Assembly (NCBI GenBank): GCA_002313335.1
Contig: DCBC01000087.1
Location: 1,549 to 8,079 of the forward strand
Direction of reading: 5' to 3'
Origin: Porticoccaceae bacterium UBA1117
GTDB taxonomy: Bacteria; Pseudomonadota; Gammaproteobacteria; Pseudomonadales; Porticoccaceae
Length of the DNA stretch: 6,531 nt
Part shown: piece after piece, positions 1 through 5,883 of the stretch
How positions within the stretch are numbered: the first letter of the stretch is position 1
Layout of the letters: each line of letters begins with the position of its first letter
Program-made: the position numbers and the translations under genes
The notes under the pieces: generated by a model
Told to the model about the DNA's origin: nothing
Databases searched by the model: none
The model's input: only the letters and a program-made list of their open reading frames with translations

Positions 1-14
1 TTCTGATCAGTCAT
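1..14 (-). CDS. Possible start of a downstream gene (partial)
   Basis: Reading the minus strand, an ATG at 14-12 is followed by codons for Thr-Asp-Gln before the window ends. A purine-rich AAGGA lies about 12 bases upstream, which is rather far for a ribosome binding site. The ATG sits 21 bases after the PtrB stop codon, a spacing typical of a co-transcribed next gene. With four codons visible no product can be named, and this could be chance. Confidence 0.3.
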
Positions 15-35
15 ATTGGTTACTTTTCCTTGTTA

Positions 36-2213
36 TTAGTCTTTTATTCCATGTGCCAAAAGCGTAAAAGCGTACTCTTCGGCATAGTCTTTTAGGCGGC
101 CGTATCTTCCGCTGTTTGAAAAATGACCCGCACCCATATTGATTCGCATCACTAAAAGATTATTATCCGTTTTGGTACTGCGCATCTTTGCAGTCCACTT
201 GGCCGGCTCCCAGTAAGTTACCCTTGGGTCGTTCAAACCACCTGACACAAACATCGGAGGGTAGCCTCGCGCGATAATATTGTCATAGGGAGAATAGCTT
301 TTAAGGAGATCAAAAGCATCCACGCTTTCAAGCGGGTTACCCCACTCTTCCCATTCTGGCGGGGTAAGAGGCAAACTCTCATCAAGCATGGTGTTTAAAA
401 CGTCCACAAAAGGAACGCCCAAATTTACCGACCGCCACAATTCAGGCGCCTGAATCACCGCAGCACCCATTAGCTCCCCACCTGCACTGCGGCCTGAAAT
501 AGAAATATTACCTGCGCTGGTATATTTTTCTGCAGCGAGAAATTTGGCCACATCTACAAAGTCATTAAAAGTATTAGTGCGCTTATCTAACTTGCCATCC
601 AAGTACCACTGATAGCCGAGCATTGCGCCACCACGGACATGGGCAATGGCATAAACGAAGCCTCTATCAAGTAGACTCAATCGCATCGTGGAAAACGTCG
701 GTGAAATAGTTATACCGTAGGCACCATACCCGTAGAGTAACATTGGCGATTTGCCATCACGGTTAAATTCTTTTTTGTAAACTAGAGATACAGGCACAAG
801 CACACCATCACGCGCTGGAGCCATAATACGCTCAGTAACATAACCGTATTTATCGTACCCACTGGGCACCTTCTGCACTTTGCGCTCAACTAAAACCTTG
901 GTTTTAAGATCGTAATCAAAAGTTGTCGATGGCGTGACCATAGACTGATAACCCAACCGCACAAAAGACTGGTTAAATTGCGTATTCTGCCCGATGGAAA
1001 GGGTCGCTATGGCCTCAGGAAAAGCGACTTTATGTTGATCTCCTGCGTAGGGTCTAATGCGAATACTGTCTACCCCATGGTTCCGTGCCTTGATCACAAT
1101 AAAGTCGTCAAAAGTTTGCAAGCCCATCAAGTAAATATCATCTGACCCCTGCTCTATTGTTTGCCAATTGCTGTAGTCTGGCTGCTCATCGGGCACTTTT
1201 ACAAACCGAAAGTTCTTGTGAGTATCATTGGCTAAAATATAAAAATGGTTGTGCGCATGATCCACTGTCAGAGTAAAACCAGCGGTACGGTCAACCAATT
1301 TAAGCGGCTGCGCATAAATATCAGCAGAGGGAATCGCGTAGGTTTCCTGAACTTCACCCTGCGAACTCACCAATAATAGGTATTTATCGTCACTAGTCAG
1401 ACCAAAGCCCAAAAAATAGCCATCATCTTTTTCATGGTAAATGGTTCTATCCTCTGACTGAACCTCACCTAAACGATGGACATTAATATTTTTAGCATGC
1501 CATCGCTCATTTTCTAATCGGGCATAAACAATTGCCCGGCCGTCGGCACTAAACTCCAAACTACCTGCTACGTCCTGAAGCTGATCCTCTAGATATTCAC
1601 CCTTTTCAAGATCGATAATTCTGAGCTGATAGCGCTCATCACCCTCGGTATCAAAAGTATAGGCAAGAAGGTTATCATTAGGGCTGACACGCCAATCTCC
1701 TAGTACAAAATAATCATGGCCCTTCGCCAAAGCAGTCACATCGAGAATAATTTGCTCTTTGTTATTCTGCAAAGATTGCCGAGTGTAGGTGGGGTACTCC
1801 TCACCGGCTCGATAGTGCCAACGATATTGATAACCATTTTTAATGAAAGGGACTGATGCCTCCGTTTCATCCGTGCGGCCTTTAAACTCATTGAAAAGAG
1901 TGTCTACCAGACCACTGTTAGGATCCAGAAATGACTCGTAATAGCTGTTCTCTTCGGTGAGATAATCAATAACCTGTTGGTCATCAACTTGGGGGTAACC
2001 TTGATCTTTTAACCAAAAGTAATCATCAGACAGATCTCTACCATGATAGGTAGAAAAGTGAGCTTGCTTAGCCGCCATGGGTGCCGGCTGCTCCAGCTGT
2101 GTGAGGCGAGCGAAGTGGGTTGTCACTGTATCATCCATTGAAATCTTGGTGTTTACATCACAAGCGGACAAGACAGCCAATGACATTAGAGCTAGAAAAA
2201 ACTGCTTAACCAT
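36..2213 (-). CDS. ptrB: Oligopeptidase B (S9A family), predicted lipoprotein
   Basis: This is a prolyl-oligopeptidase-family serine peptidase that cleaves short peptides after Arg or Lys. Counting from the chosen ATG (725 residues), an N-terminal beta-propeller of about 400 residues gates access to a C-terminal alpha/beta-hydrolase domain that starts near residue 452. The nucleophile is Ser576 in GRSAGG, the acid Asp662 in GLNDPRV, and the base His697 in GAGHF. The 86 and 35 residue spacings match the family. The YGYGAYG oxyanion region and the EWEEWGNP segment (Glu620 and Glu622, at the positions credited with P1 basic specificity in enterobacterial OpdB) are present. The start at 2213 gives a clean lipoprotein signal, MVKQFFLALMSLAVLSAC, with lipobox LSAC and Cys18. 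An in-frame ATG at 2261 would add 16 charged residues, lacks a Shine-Dalgarno sequence and would spoil the signal. The residue after Cys is Asp, the inner-membrane retention signal in E. coli. Activity is therefore expected in the periplasm, unlike the usual cytosolic OpdB. Confidence 0.93.
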   Translation of the reverse strand: MVKQFFLALMSLAVLSACDVNTKISMDDTVTTHFARLTQLEQPAPMAAKQAHFSTYHGRDLSDDYFWLKDQGYPQVDDQQVIDYLTEENSYYESFLDPNSGLVDTLFNEFKGRTDETEASVPFIKNGYQYRWHYRAGEEYPTYTRQSLQNNKEQIILDVTALAKGHDYFVLGDWRVSPNDNLLAYTFDTEGDERYQLRIIDLEKGEYLEDQLQDVAGSLEFSADGRAIVYARLENERWHAKNINVHRLGEVQSEDRTIYHEKDDGYFLGFGLTSDDKYLLLVSSQGEVQETYAIPSADIYAQPLKLVDRTAGFTLTVDHAHNHFYILANDTHKNFRFVKVPDEQPDYSNWQTIEQGSDDIYLMGLQTFDDFIVIKARNHGVDSIRIRPYAGDQHKVAFPEAIATLSIGQNTQFNQSFVRLGYQSMVTPSTTFDYDLKTKVLVERKVQKVPSGYDKYGYVTERIMAPARDGVLVPVSLVYKKEFNRDGKSPMLLYGYGAYGITISPTFSTMRLSLLDRGFVYAIAHVRGGAMLGYQWYLDGKLDKRTNTFNDFVDVAKFLAAEKYTSAGNISISGRSAGGELMGAAVIQAPELWRSVNLGVPFVDVLNTMLDESLPLTPPEWEEWGNPLESVDAFDLLKSYSPYDNIIARGYPPMFVSGGLNDPRVTYWEPAKWTAKMRSTKTDNNLLVMRINMGAGHFSNSGRYGRLKDYAEEYAFTLLAHGIKD

Positions 2214-2355
2214 GATTACACCATCTTTTCTAACCGTGAATTTTTTCTCAAACAAAGCCATTAGCAGTCACACTAAAGGACATTCAGACGATGTACCAAA
2301 TTTTCCATCAGAAACCTGTCAGTGCTATACCTTGCTATGGAGCCCATACTAACCT

Positions 2356-2601
2356 CTAAATAATAAGCAACACATCAATACCCAGCAAGACGCACATTCC
2401 TCGCACAATCATTTTCGTTCGTTTGTCCAAATCGGCATAAGCCTCAGACAGCTTATCTAACTCATCTTTGGCAATCTCACCACTGTGCTTAAGCTGGGTA
2501 GCACTGTTAAGTAACAGCGCAGATGCTGACGCACCTGCTGTCGCAAACGTGAGCTTTTTAATGAATTTTCTTCTACCTACCAATTGTTGACCGGTTTGCA
2601 T
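2356..2601 (-). CDS. Small Tat-signal protein with hydrophobic C-terminus
   Basis: This is an 81-residue protein of unknown function. Residues 9-16 read GRRKFIKK, a good match to the twin-arginine motif (S/T-RR-x-F-L-K), followed by a mildly hydrophobic Ala/Ser/Leu stretch at 17-35. Residues 38-63 are strongly charged and probably helical, possibly a short coiled coil (KDELDKLSEAYADLDKR). Residues 64-81 are hydrophobic up to the last residue, interrupted by Arg67 and Asp76. There is no obvious AxA cleavage site after the signal, so it may stay anchored. No metal or cofactor motif is seen; the only Cys is Cys70. The ATG has an AGGA about 11 bases upstream. It lies 96 bases after the DUF4399 gene and 142 bases before ptrB, all on the same strand. 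Its size and layout resemble conserved hypothetical 'twin-arginine signal domain' proteins, but no role is known to me. Confidence 0.75.
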   Translation of the reverse strand: MQTGQQLVGRRKFIKKLTFATAGASASALLLNSATQLKHSGEIAKDELDKLSEAYADLDKRTKMIVRGMCVLLGIDVLLII

Positions 2602-2656
2602 ATTTTCCGTCGTCCTATTTGGTTGAAAAAATTCTTGATCCGAGGGTACCGTAAAA

Positions 2657-2686
2657 ACTATACCAGCACCATCGTCTTGAGGCCAA
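2657..2686 (-). promoter_or_regulatory. Candidate sigma70 promoter of the Tat-signal gene
   Basis: On the minus strand TTGGCC (2686-2681) and TATAGT (2662-2657) are separated by 18 bases. The -10 hexamer matches consensus at five of six positions and is preceded by TG plus one base, making an extended -10. Predicted transcription would start near 2650, giving a leader of roughly 50 bases before the ATG at 2601. It would allow the small gene, and perhaps ptrB, to be expressed apart from the DUF4399 gene. This is a visual match only. Confidence 0.4.
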
Positions 2687-2697
2687 AGTCCACCGGA

Positions 2698-3153
2698 CTA
2701 TCGTACCTCTATCTCAATGACCTCTGACATAACCGGAGGAGAGTGTGGAATATGCACCTGATTACCTAAGATAAGTTGTAATCGATGTTTACCCACCAAC
2801 AACTTAACTCTTGTGCTGGTTTGACCTTTACCGAAATGTCGGACTTGATCTGTGGCCGGTAAGGGATTAGTAAGGTCAGGTAAGTGCTCAACATTAATTA
2901 ACAAATGGTGATGTCCAGAGTTAGGAACAGCTATGCCTGCCGGTGAGACTTGCATACCAGTAAGACCAAATATAATCTCTATGCCCGCTTCATCTTGACC
3001 ATCAAATACTTGGCCATCAGCCGGTTGCACAAAATATACCCTTGCACTACTTGGTGATAACGAGTTAGGCATTTGAGCCTGTGCCAGCCCCATAAACGCT
3101 AGCCCTAGAGAAAAAACTACGGTCTTTAATTGTCTCTTTGACAGATTAATCAT
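2698..3153 (-). CDS. Secreted DUF4399 domain protein
   Basis: The 151-residue protein starts with a Sec signal peptide: KR-containing n-region, hydrophobic core at 11-24, and an AQA site with cleavage expected before Gln27. The mature part is one small beta-rich DUF4399 domain. It opens with ARVYFVQPADGQVF (37-50) and continues through IIFGLTGMQVSPAG, the GHHHLLIN motif (His81-83), HFGKGQT (106-112), GKHRLQLILG and the ending HIPHSPPVMSE. The many conserved His residues (81-83, 106, 123, 134, 137) suggest metal or ligand binding, but the family has no established biochemical function that I know of. The ATG at 3153 was chosen because AAGGTGG lies about 11 bases upstream. An in-frame GTG at 3168 falls inside that ribosome binding site and would add five residues. 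It is the first gene of the minus-strand block. Confidence 0.88.
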   Translation of the reverse strand: MINLSKRQLKTVVFSLGLAFMGLAQAQMPNSLSPSSARVYFVQPADGQVFDGQDEAGIEIIFGLTGMQVSPAGIAVPNSGHHHLLINVEHLPDLTNPLPATDQVRHFGKGQTSTRVKLLVGKHRLQLILGNQVHIPHSPPVMSEVIEIEVR

Positions 3154-3163
3154 CACTACCAGT

Positions 3164-3171
3164 ACCACCTT
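3164..3171 (-). promoter_or_regulatory. Ribosome binding site deciding the DUF4399 start
   Basis: The minus strand reads AAGGTGGT here, a good Shine-Dalgarno match, about 11 bases before the ATG at 3153. The alternative GTG start at 3168-3166 overlaps it, which argues for initiation at 3153 and a clean signal peptide. Confidence 0.55.
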
Positions 3172-3184
3172 ATTTAATGATTTG

Positions 3185-3213
3185 AGTAAATGCTAACGCA
3201 CTATCGATGTAAA
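3185..3213 (-). promoter_or_regulatory. Candidate sigma70 promoter of the DUF4399 gene
   Basis: On the minus strand TTTACA (3213-3208, five of six matches to TTGACA) is followed after 17 bases by TTTACT (3190-3185, four of six). Transcription would begin near 3178, leaving a short leader of about 25 bases that includes the ribosome binding site. Spacing is ideal, but the -10 is weak. Confidence 0.35.
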
Positions 3214-3295
3214 AATCTACTCTATGTGCAGATAAAGTTGATAGTTTCACAATGAGTTGAAAATCTTGTGCTATACCTAAGACTCTTATCATCAT

Positions 3296-3302
3296 AAAAA
3301 GG
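3296..3302 (+). promoter_or_regulatory. Ribosome binding site for the TTG-initiated ORF
   Basis: AAAAAGG lies 8 bases before the TTG at 3311. This is the main support for initiation at this rare start codon. The next in-frame ATG (3368) has no recognisable Shine-Dalgarno sequence. Confidence 0.4.
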
Positions 3303-3310
3303 CTTTTTAG

Positions 3311-3676
3311 TTGACCTCCCTAACCCAGTGGTACCAGATACAGGTAATTGATGAATCTAAATTACCGATGGCAAATTCGTCACAAGCATTGACGCTTTTT
3401 GTAGGGCCACATACCTATATTTCTGGACAAAAAAATGCTGTCCGCCTATCTCAGAAGTCAATTGCAGAGGTTTTTTGTCATGCCATGCAGCGGATTTTTG
3501 AAAGACGTCATAGGGAGACTATTAAACTCATAGTGGCGAGCTTTTCTGCCGAACTTAATGAAAAACAACAGCGGACTGTCTTGCTTCACGACGCAATCAT
3601 CAGAGAAAGATTAGAAACAGCAAACTTCTCTCCTAACAAAAAAGTAAAACTAAATACCCGACGAAATTTCAACTAA
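3311..3676 (+). CDS. Unrecognised 121-codon ORF, TTG start
   Basis: I do not recognise this protein. The frame opens directly after a TAG at 3308, so TTG 3311 is the earliest possible start. It has AAAAAGG eight bases upstream; ATG 3368 (residue 20) is the alternative. There is no signal peptide and no membrane segment. Residues 26-45 look like beta strands (ALTLFVGPHTYISG). Residues 47-67 look like a helix (SIAEVFCHAMQRIFERRHRE), followed by a strand (TIKLIVASFSAEL) and a second charged helix (LHDAIIRERLET). The tail at 108-121 is basic (KKVKLNTRRNFN). The alternating strand and helix order suggests a small soluble alpha/beta protein, possibly nucleic-acid binding through its tail. It is transcribed divergently from the DUF4399 gene and lies 127 bases before the transferase gene. 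A gene remnant or a non-coding frame cannot be excluded. Confidence 0.5.
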   Translation: MTSLTQWYQIQVIDESKLPMANSSQALTLFVGPHTYISGQKNAVRLSQKSIAEVFCHAMQRIFERRHRETIKLIVASFSAELNEKQQRTVLLHDAIIRERLETANFSPNKKVKLNTRRNFN

Positions 3677-3747
3677 CTGCAATCAATCAAGTCCTGCTAT
3701 CTCATTGAATTGGAACCATCTAGCACTTAGGCCCGCATCGGCTATCC

Positions 3748-3779
3748 GAACTCAAATTATTCCGGTACTATTTGAGTTC
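3748..3779 (+). repeat. Perfect 10-bp inverted repeat, possible operator
   Basis: GAACTCAAAT (3748-3757) and ATTTGAGTTC (3770-3779) are exact reverse complements separated by 12 bases. The symmetry centre falls within CCGG at 3762-3765. Half-site centres are 22 bp apart, about two helical turns, as expected for a dimeric regulator. The right arm overlaps a weak -10-like TACTAT (3766-3771), and the repeat ends 24 bases before the transferase ATG. No T-tract follows, so an intrinsic terminator is less likely. A hairpin in the 5' leader is an alternative. Confidence 0.6.
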
Positions 3780-3803
3780 TTCAAATCTAAGTGAGTTAAC
3801 TTA

Positions 3804-4457
3804 ATGATAATTTTGCACGGCTTTGCTATGTCAAACTACTTCAATATGGTCAAACATGCCCTGATGCTAAAAGGCTGTGATTTTTCAGAAAATAAACTTT
3901 ATCCGCAAGCGCCAGAACTACTCGCTATGACCGCAACCGGTAAAATACCTGCTATCACGACAGTAAGCGGACACCATATTTCAGAAACATCAGTCATTCT
4001 TGACTATATTGATGAGGTATATCCCCAGTCATCACTATACCCAGCGAGTGCTGAGAGCCGTGCGCAAACTCGTCAGCTAATTAAAGTCATCGAACTGTAT
4101 CTAGAATTGCCGTCACGACGGCTAATGGGCGATTTTTTCGCCCGCAGAAAACCTGAGGATGCATTAGCCGCTGAGGTTCTCACGTCGTTTAAAAAAGGGT
4201 GCGACATCATTAATCAGTTAACCACTATTCAGCCTTATTTGCTGGGTAAAGACTTAACGATGGCTGATATCTTTATGCGCTATGCGCTAGCTATACCCAA
4301 TATGGTCAGTCCGCGCTTGCTCGATTTTGATCCTATCTCCGCCATACAGGGTTTGGGGGACTGGCACAAAATGATGGCTGACAGCGATATTTCTCGAAAG
4401 ATAGATGCTGATCAATTAGAAAATCAACCAGAATTTATGGCCAAAATCAGTAGCTAA
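3804..4457 (+). CDS. Glutathione S-transferase family protein
   Basis: This 217-residue cytosolic protein has the two-domain GST layout. The N-terminal thioredoxin-like domain (1-78) carries Ser10 in the FAMSNYFN loop as a candidate catalytic or thiol-stabilising residue. It also has the cis-proline motif GKIPAI (Pro49) and ETSVILDYID (Glu61-Thr62), where most members have Glu/Gln-Ser binding the gamma-glutamyl group of glutathione. The all-helical C-terminal domain (about 85-210) contains the N-capping box LTMADI (Thr152 to Asp155), a fold hallmark, after QPYLLGKD. The ATG at 3804 has AAGTGAG eight bases upstream. Substrate cannot be told from sequence; conjugation or reduction of electrophiles is the family role, and some members are isomerases or stress proteins. 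It is probably the first gene of a two-gene unit with the serine hydrolase, and it may be controlled through the inverted repeat just upstream. Confidence 0.9.
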   Translation: MIILHGFAMSNYFNMVKHALMLKGCDFSENKLYPQAPELLAMTATGKIPAITTVSGHHISETSVILDYIDEVYPQSSLYPASAESRAQTRQLIKVIELYLELPSRRLMGDFFARRKPEDALAAEVLTSFKKGCDIINQLTTIQPYLLGKDLTMADIFMRYALAIPNMVSPRLLDFDPISAIQGLGDWHKMMADSDISRKIDADQLENQPEFMAKISS

Positions 4458-4490
4458 TAAATGCGACTCAAGAAATAGAAAGTAGTCACA

Positions 4491-4508
4491 ATAAAAATAA
4501 AAATAAAA
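4491..4508 (+). repeat. Three tandem ATAAAA units in the leader of the serine hydrolase
   Basis: Three exact copies of ATAAAA run directly into the AAGGA ribosome binding site (4509-4513) of the gene at 4520. Such an unstructured A-rich leader favours ribosome access and may act as an S1-binding enhancer. It is also a short repeat prone to slippage, which would change the leader length but not the reading frame. Confidence 0.6.
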
Positions 4509-4519
4509 AAGGATACATT

Positions 4520-5821
4520 ATGAAAGCGTTAGGGTGTTTAGCAGTTCTGATGATAGTTTTGACGCCACTGGCAAGTTCGAAAGATTTACCAACGGTGCGG
4601 CCCGAAATCGTGGGTATGTCCAGTGAACGGTTAGCTAGAATAAAGCCCTTACTACAACGTTATGTTGACGAAGGGAAAGTCGCGGGTATCCAAACCCTGA
4701 TTGCACGAAAAGGTAAAATTGTACACTTCGAGCAGGTCGGAAAATTGGACTTGGATACTCACTCAGCATTAAGAGAAGATTCCTTATTTAGAATCTATTC
4801 AATGACCAAACCAATCACTACTACCGCAGCAATGATTCTCTACGAGGAGGGTAAATTACAGTTAGATGATCCTGTTGAGAAATATCTACCGGCGTTTAAA
4901 AATAAAAAAGTCTTAGTTGATGGCGAGCTGATTGATGCTACACATGCGATTACTATTCGTGAATTAATGAGTCATACCGCAGGCCTTACCTATGGGATCT
5001 TTGGTAACTCTGTCATCGACCAAAAGTATCGTGTAGCTATGTTTGGCGAGGGTCATCAATTCAGCTTTAATAATACAACCATCAATGCTGATGCTAGTAA
5101 AATTAAGACGTTAGATGATCTAGTCAGTGCCATTGGGCCAATTCCACTGCAATATCAACCTGGGACACAATGGGTCTATAGCTTGTCTGTTGATATCTTG
5201 GGTGCCGTTGTTGAAAAAGTTTCAGGCCAATCATTAGATGTGTTTATGCTCGAGCGGCTATTCAAACCACTTAAAATGAACGATACCTTTTTTGAAGTCC
5301 CAAAAGAAAAACTACAGCGATTTGGTACTCTTCAAGCCAAGGACGCTGGAGGTAAATTAATGGTAATCGACCGACCAAAGACCAGTGACTTTGCAAATAA
5401 TGTCACCTTTTTCTCGGGCGGAGGAGGCTTGGTTAGCAGCGCAATGGACTATCTTAGGTACTCGCAAATGATGCTCAACGGCGGCGAGCTGGACGGCATT
5501 AGAATACTTAGCCCTACCACTATTGATTTAATGACACGAGATCAACTGACCCAAAGTGCAAGATTAGGGTATGACCCTAGACCAGGTATTATGGGTGACG
5601 TTAGTTTTGGACTTGGTTTTGGACTGGCGGTTAAAGCGCCCAGAGTTCGCTCAGGCTCAAAAGGTAGTTATCGCTGGGCTGGTATTGCAGGCACTGACTT
5701 CTGGATTGACCCTAAGGAAGATTTGACTGCAATGATTTTAGTTCAGATGATGGGCTATCCACCCGCGCTACGTAACGAATTCAAAACTCTGGTTTATCAG
5801 GCCATCACAGAAATGGATTAA
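4520..5821 (+). CDS. Secreted beta-lactamase-fold serine hydrolase (S12 / class C type)
   Basis: This 433-residue exported enzyme belongs to the penicillin-binding-protein/class C beta-lactamase superfamily (COG1680), most of whose members are esterases or D-peptidases. A Sec signal occupies residues 1-20 (hydrophobic core 7-17), with cleavage expected after ASS. The nucleophile motif is SMTK (Ser94, Lys97), followed by helix ITTTAAMILYEEGKLQLDDP. ELMSHTAGL (148-156) is the usual family segment. The second motif is Tyr220-Ser-Leu in WVYSLSVDILG, replacing the YxN of true beta-lactamases. The third is RWAGIAGTDFWIDP (385-398), replacing KTG. The last two features suit a family VIII-like esterase better than antibiotic hydrolysis. 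ATG 4520 has AAGGA with a six-base spacer. The gene follows the transferase by 62 bases and is closed by a strong terminator. Substrate is unknown. Confidence 0.92.
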   Translation: MKALGCLAVLMIVLTPLASSKDLPTVRPEIVGMSSERLARIKPLLQRYVDEGKVAGIQTLIARKGKIVHFEQVGKLDLDTHSALREDSLFRIYSMTKPITTTAAMILYEEGKLQLDDPVEKYLPAFKNKKVLVDGELIDATHAITIRELMSHTAGLTYGIFGNSVIDQKYRVAMFGEGHQFSFNNTTINADASKIKTLDDLVSAIGPIPLQYQPGTQWVYSLSVDILGAVVEKVSGQSLDVFMLERLFKPLKMNDTFFEVPKEKLQRFGTLQAKDAGGKLMVIDRPKTSDFANNVTFFSGGGGLVSSAMDYLRYSQMMLNGGELDGIRILSPTTIDLMTRDQLTQSARLGYDPRPGIMGDVSFGLGFGLAVKAPRVRSGSKGSYRWAGIAGTDFWIDPKEDLTAMILVQMMGYPPALRNEFKTLVYQAITEMD

Positions 5822-5851
5822 GATGTCTTGAACTTTATTTTTAATCATAAA

Positions 5852-5879
5852 AGGGGCAGCGGCTTTATCCACTGCCCCT
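5852..5879. terminator. Bidirectional intrinsic terminator between convergent genes
   Basis: AGGGGCAG (5852-5859) pairs perfectly with CTGCCCCT (5872-5879). After one mismatch two further GC pairs close a CTTTAT loop. On the plus strand the stem is followed by a T-rich tail (CATTTTATCT), and on the minus strand by TTTTATGATT. It lies 30 bases after the stop of the serine hydrolase gene and 4 bases after the stop of the S41 gene, so it can serve both. Confidence 0.88.
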
Positions 5880-5883
5880 CATT

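Noticed and set aside
2242..2261. ATG at 2261 as the start of ptrB
   Set aside because: There is no Shine-Dalgarno sequence before it, and the added charged residues would displace an otherwise ideal lipoprotein signal. The internal ATG at 2213 is preferred.
2077..2352. A 91-codon plus-strand frame opposite the start of ptrB
   Set aside because: It overlaps the ptrB 5' end antisense. The product has no domain, looks like low-quality sequence and has no ribosome binding site. It is best explained as a shadow frame.
2687..2699. Small hairpin AGTCC-ACC-GGACT at the stop codon of the DUF4399 gene
   Set aside because: The stem is only 5 bp with a 3-base loop and no adjoining T-tract on the minus strand, so it is not a credible terminator.
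3265..3292. TTGTGC and TATCAT with a 16-base spacer as a promoter for the orphan ORF
   Set aside because: The -10 matches well, but the -35 matches only at three positions. The predicted transcript start would fall on the ribosome binding site of the TTG start.
3296..3308. Palindrome AAAAAG-G-CTTTTT before the TTG-initiated ORF
   Set aside because: There is a one-base centre and AT-only arms, so no stable hairpin can form. The AAAAAGG part is better read as a ribosome binding site.
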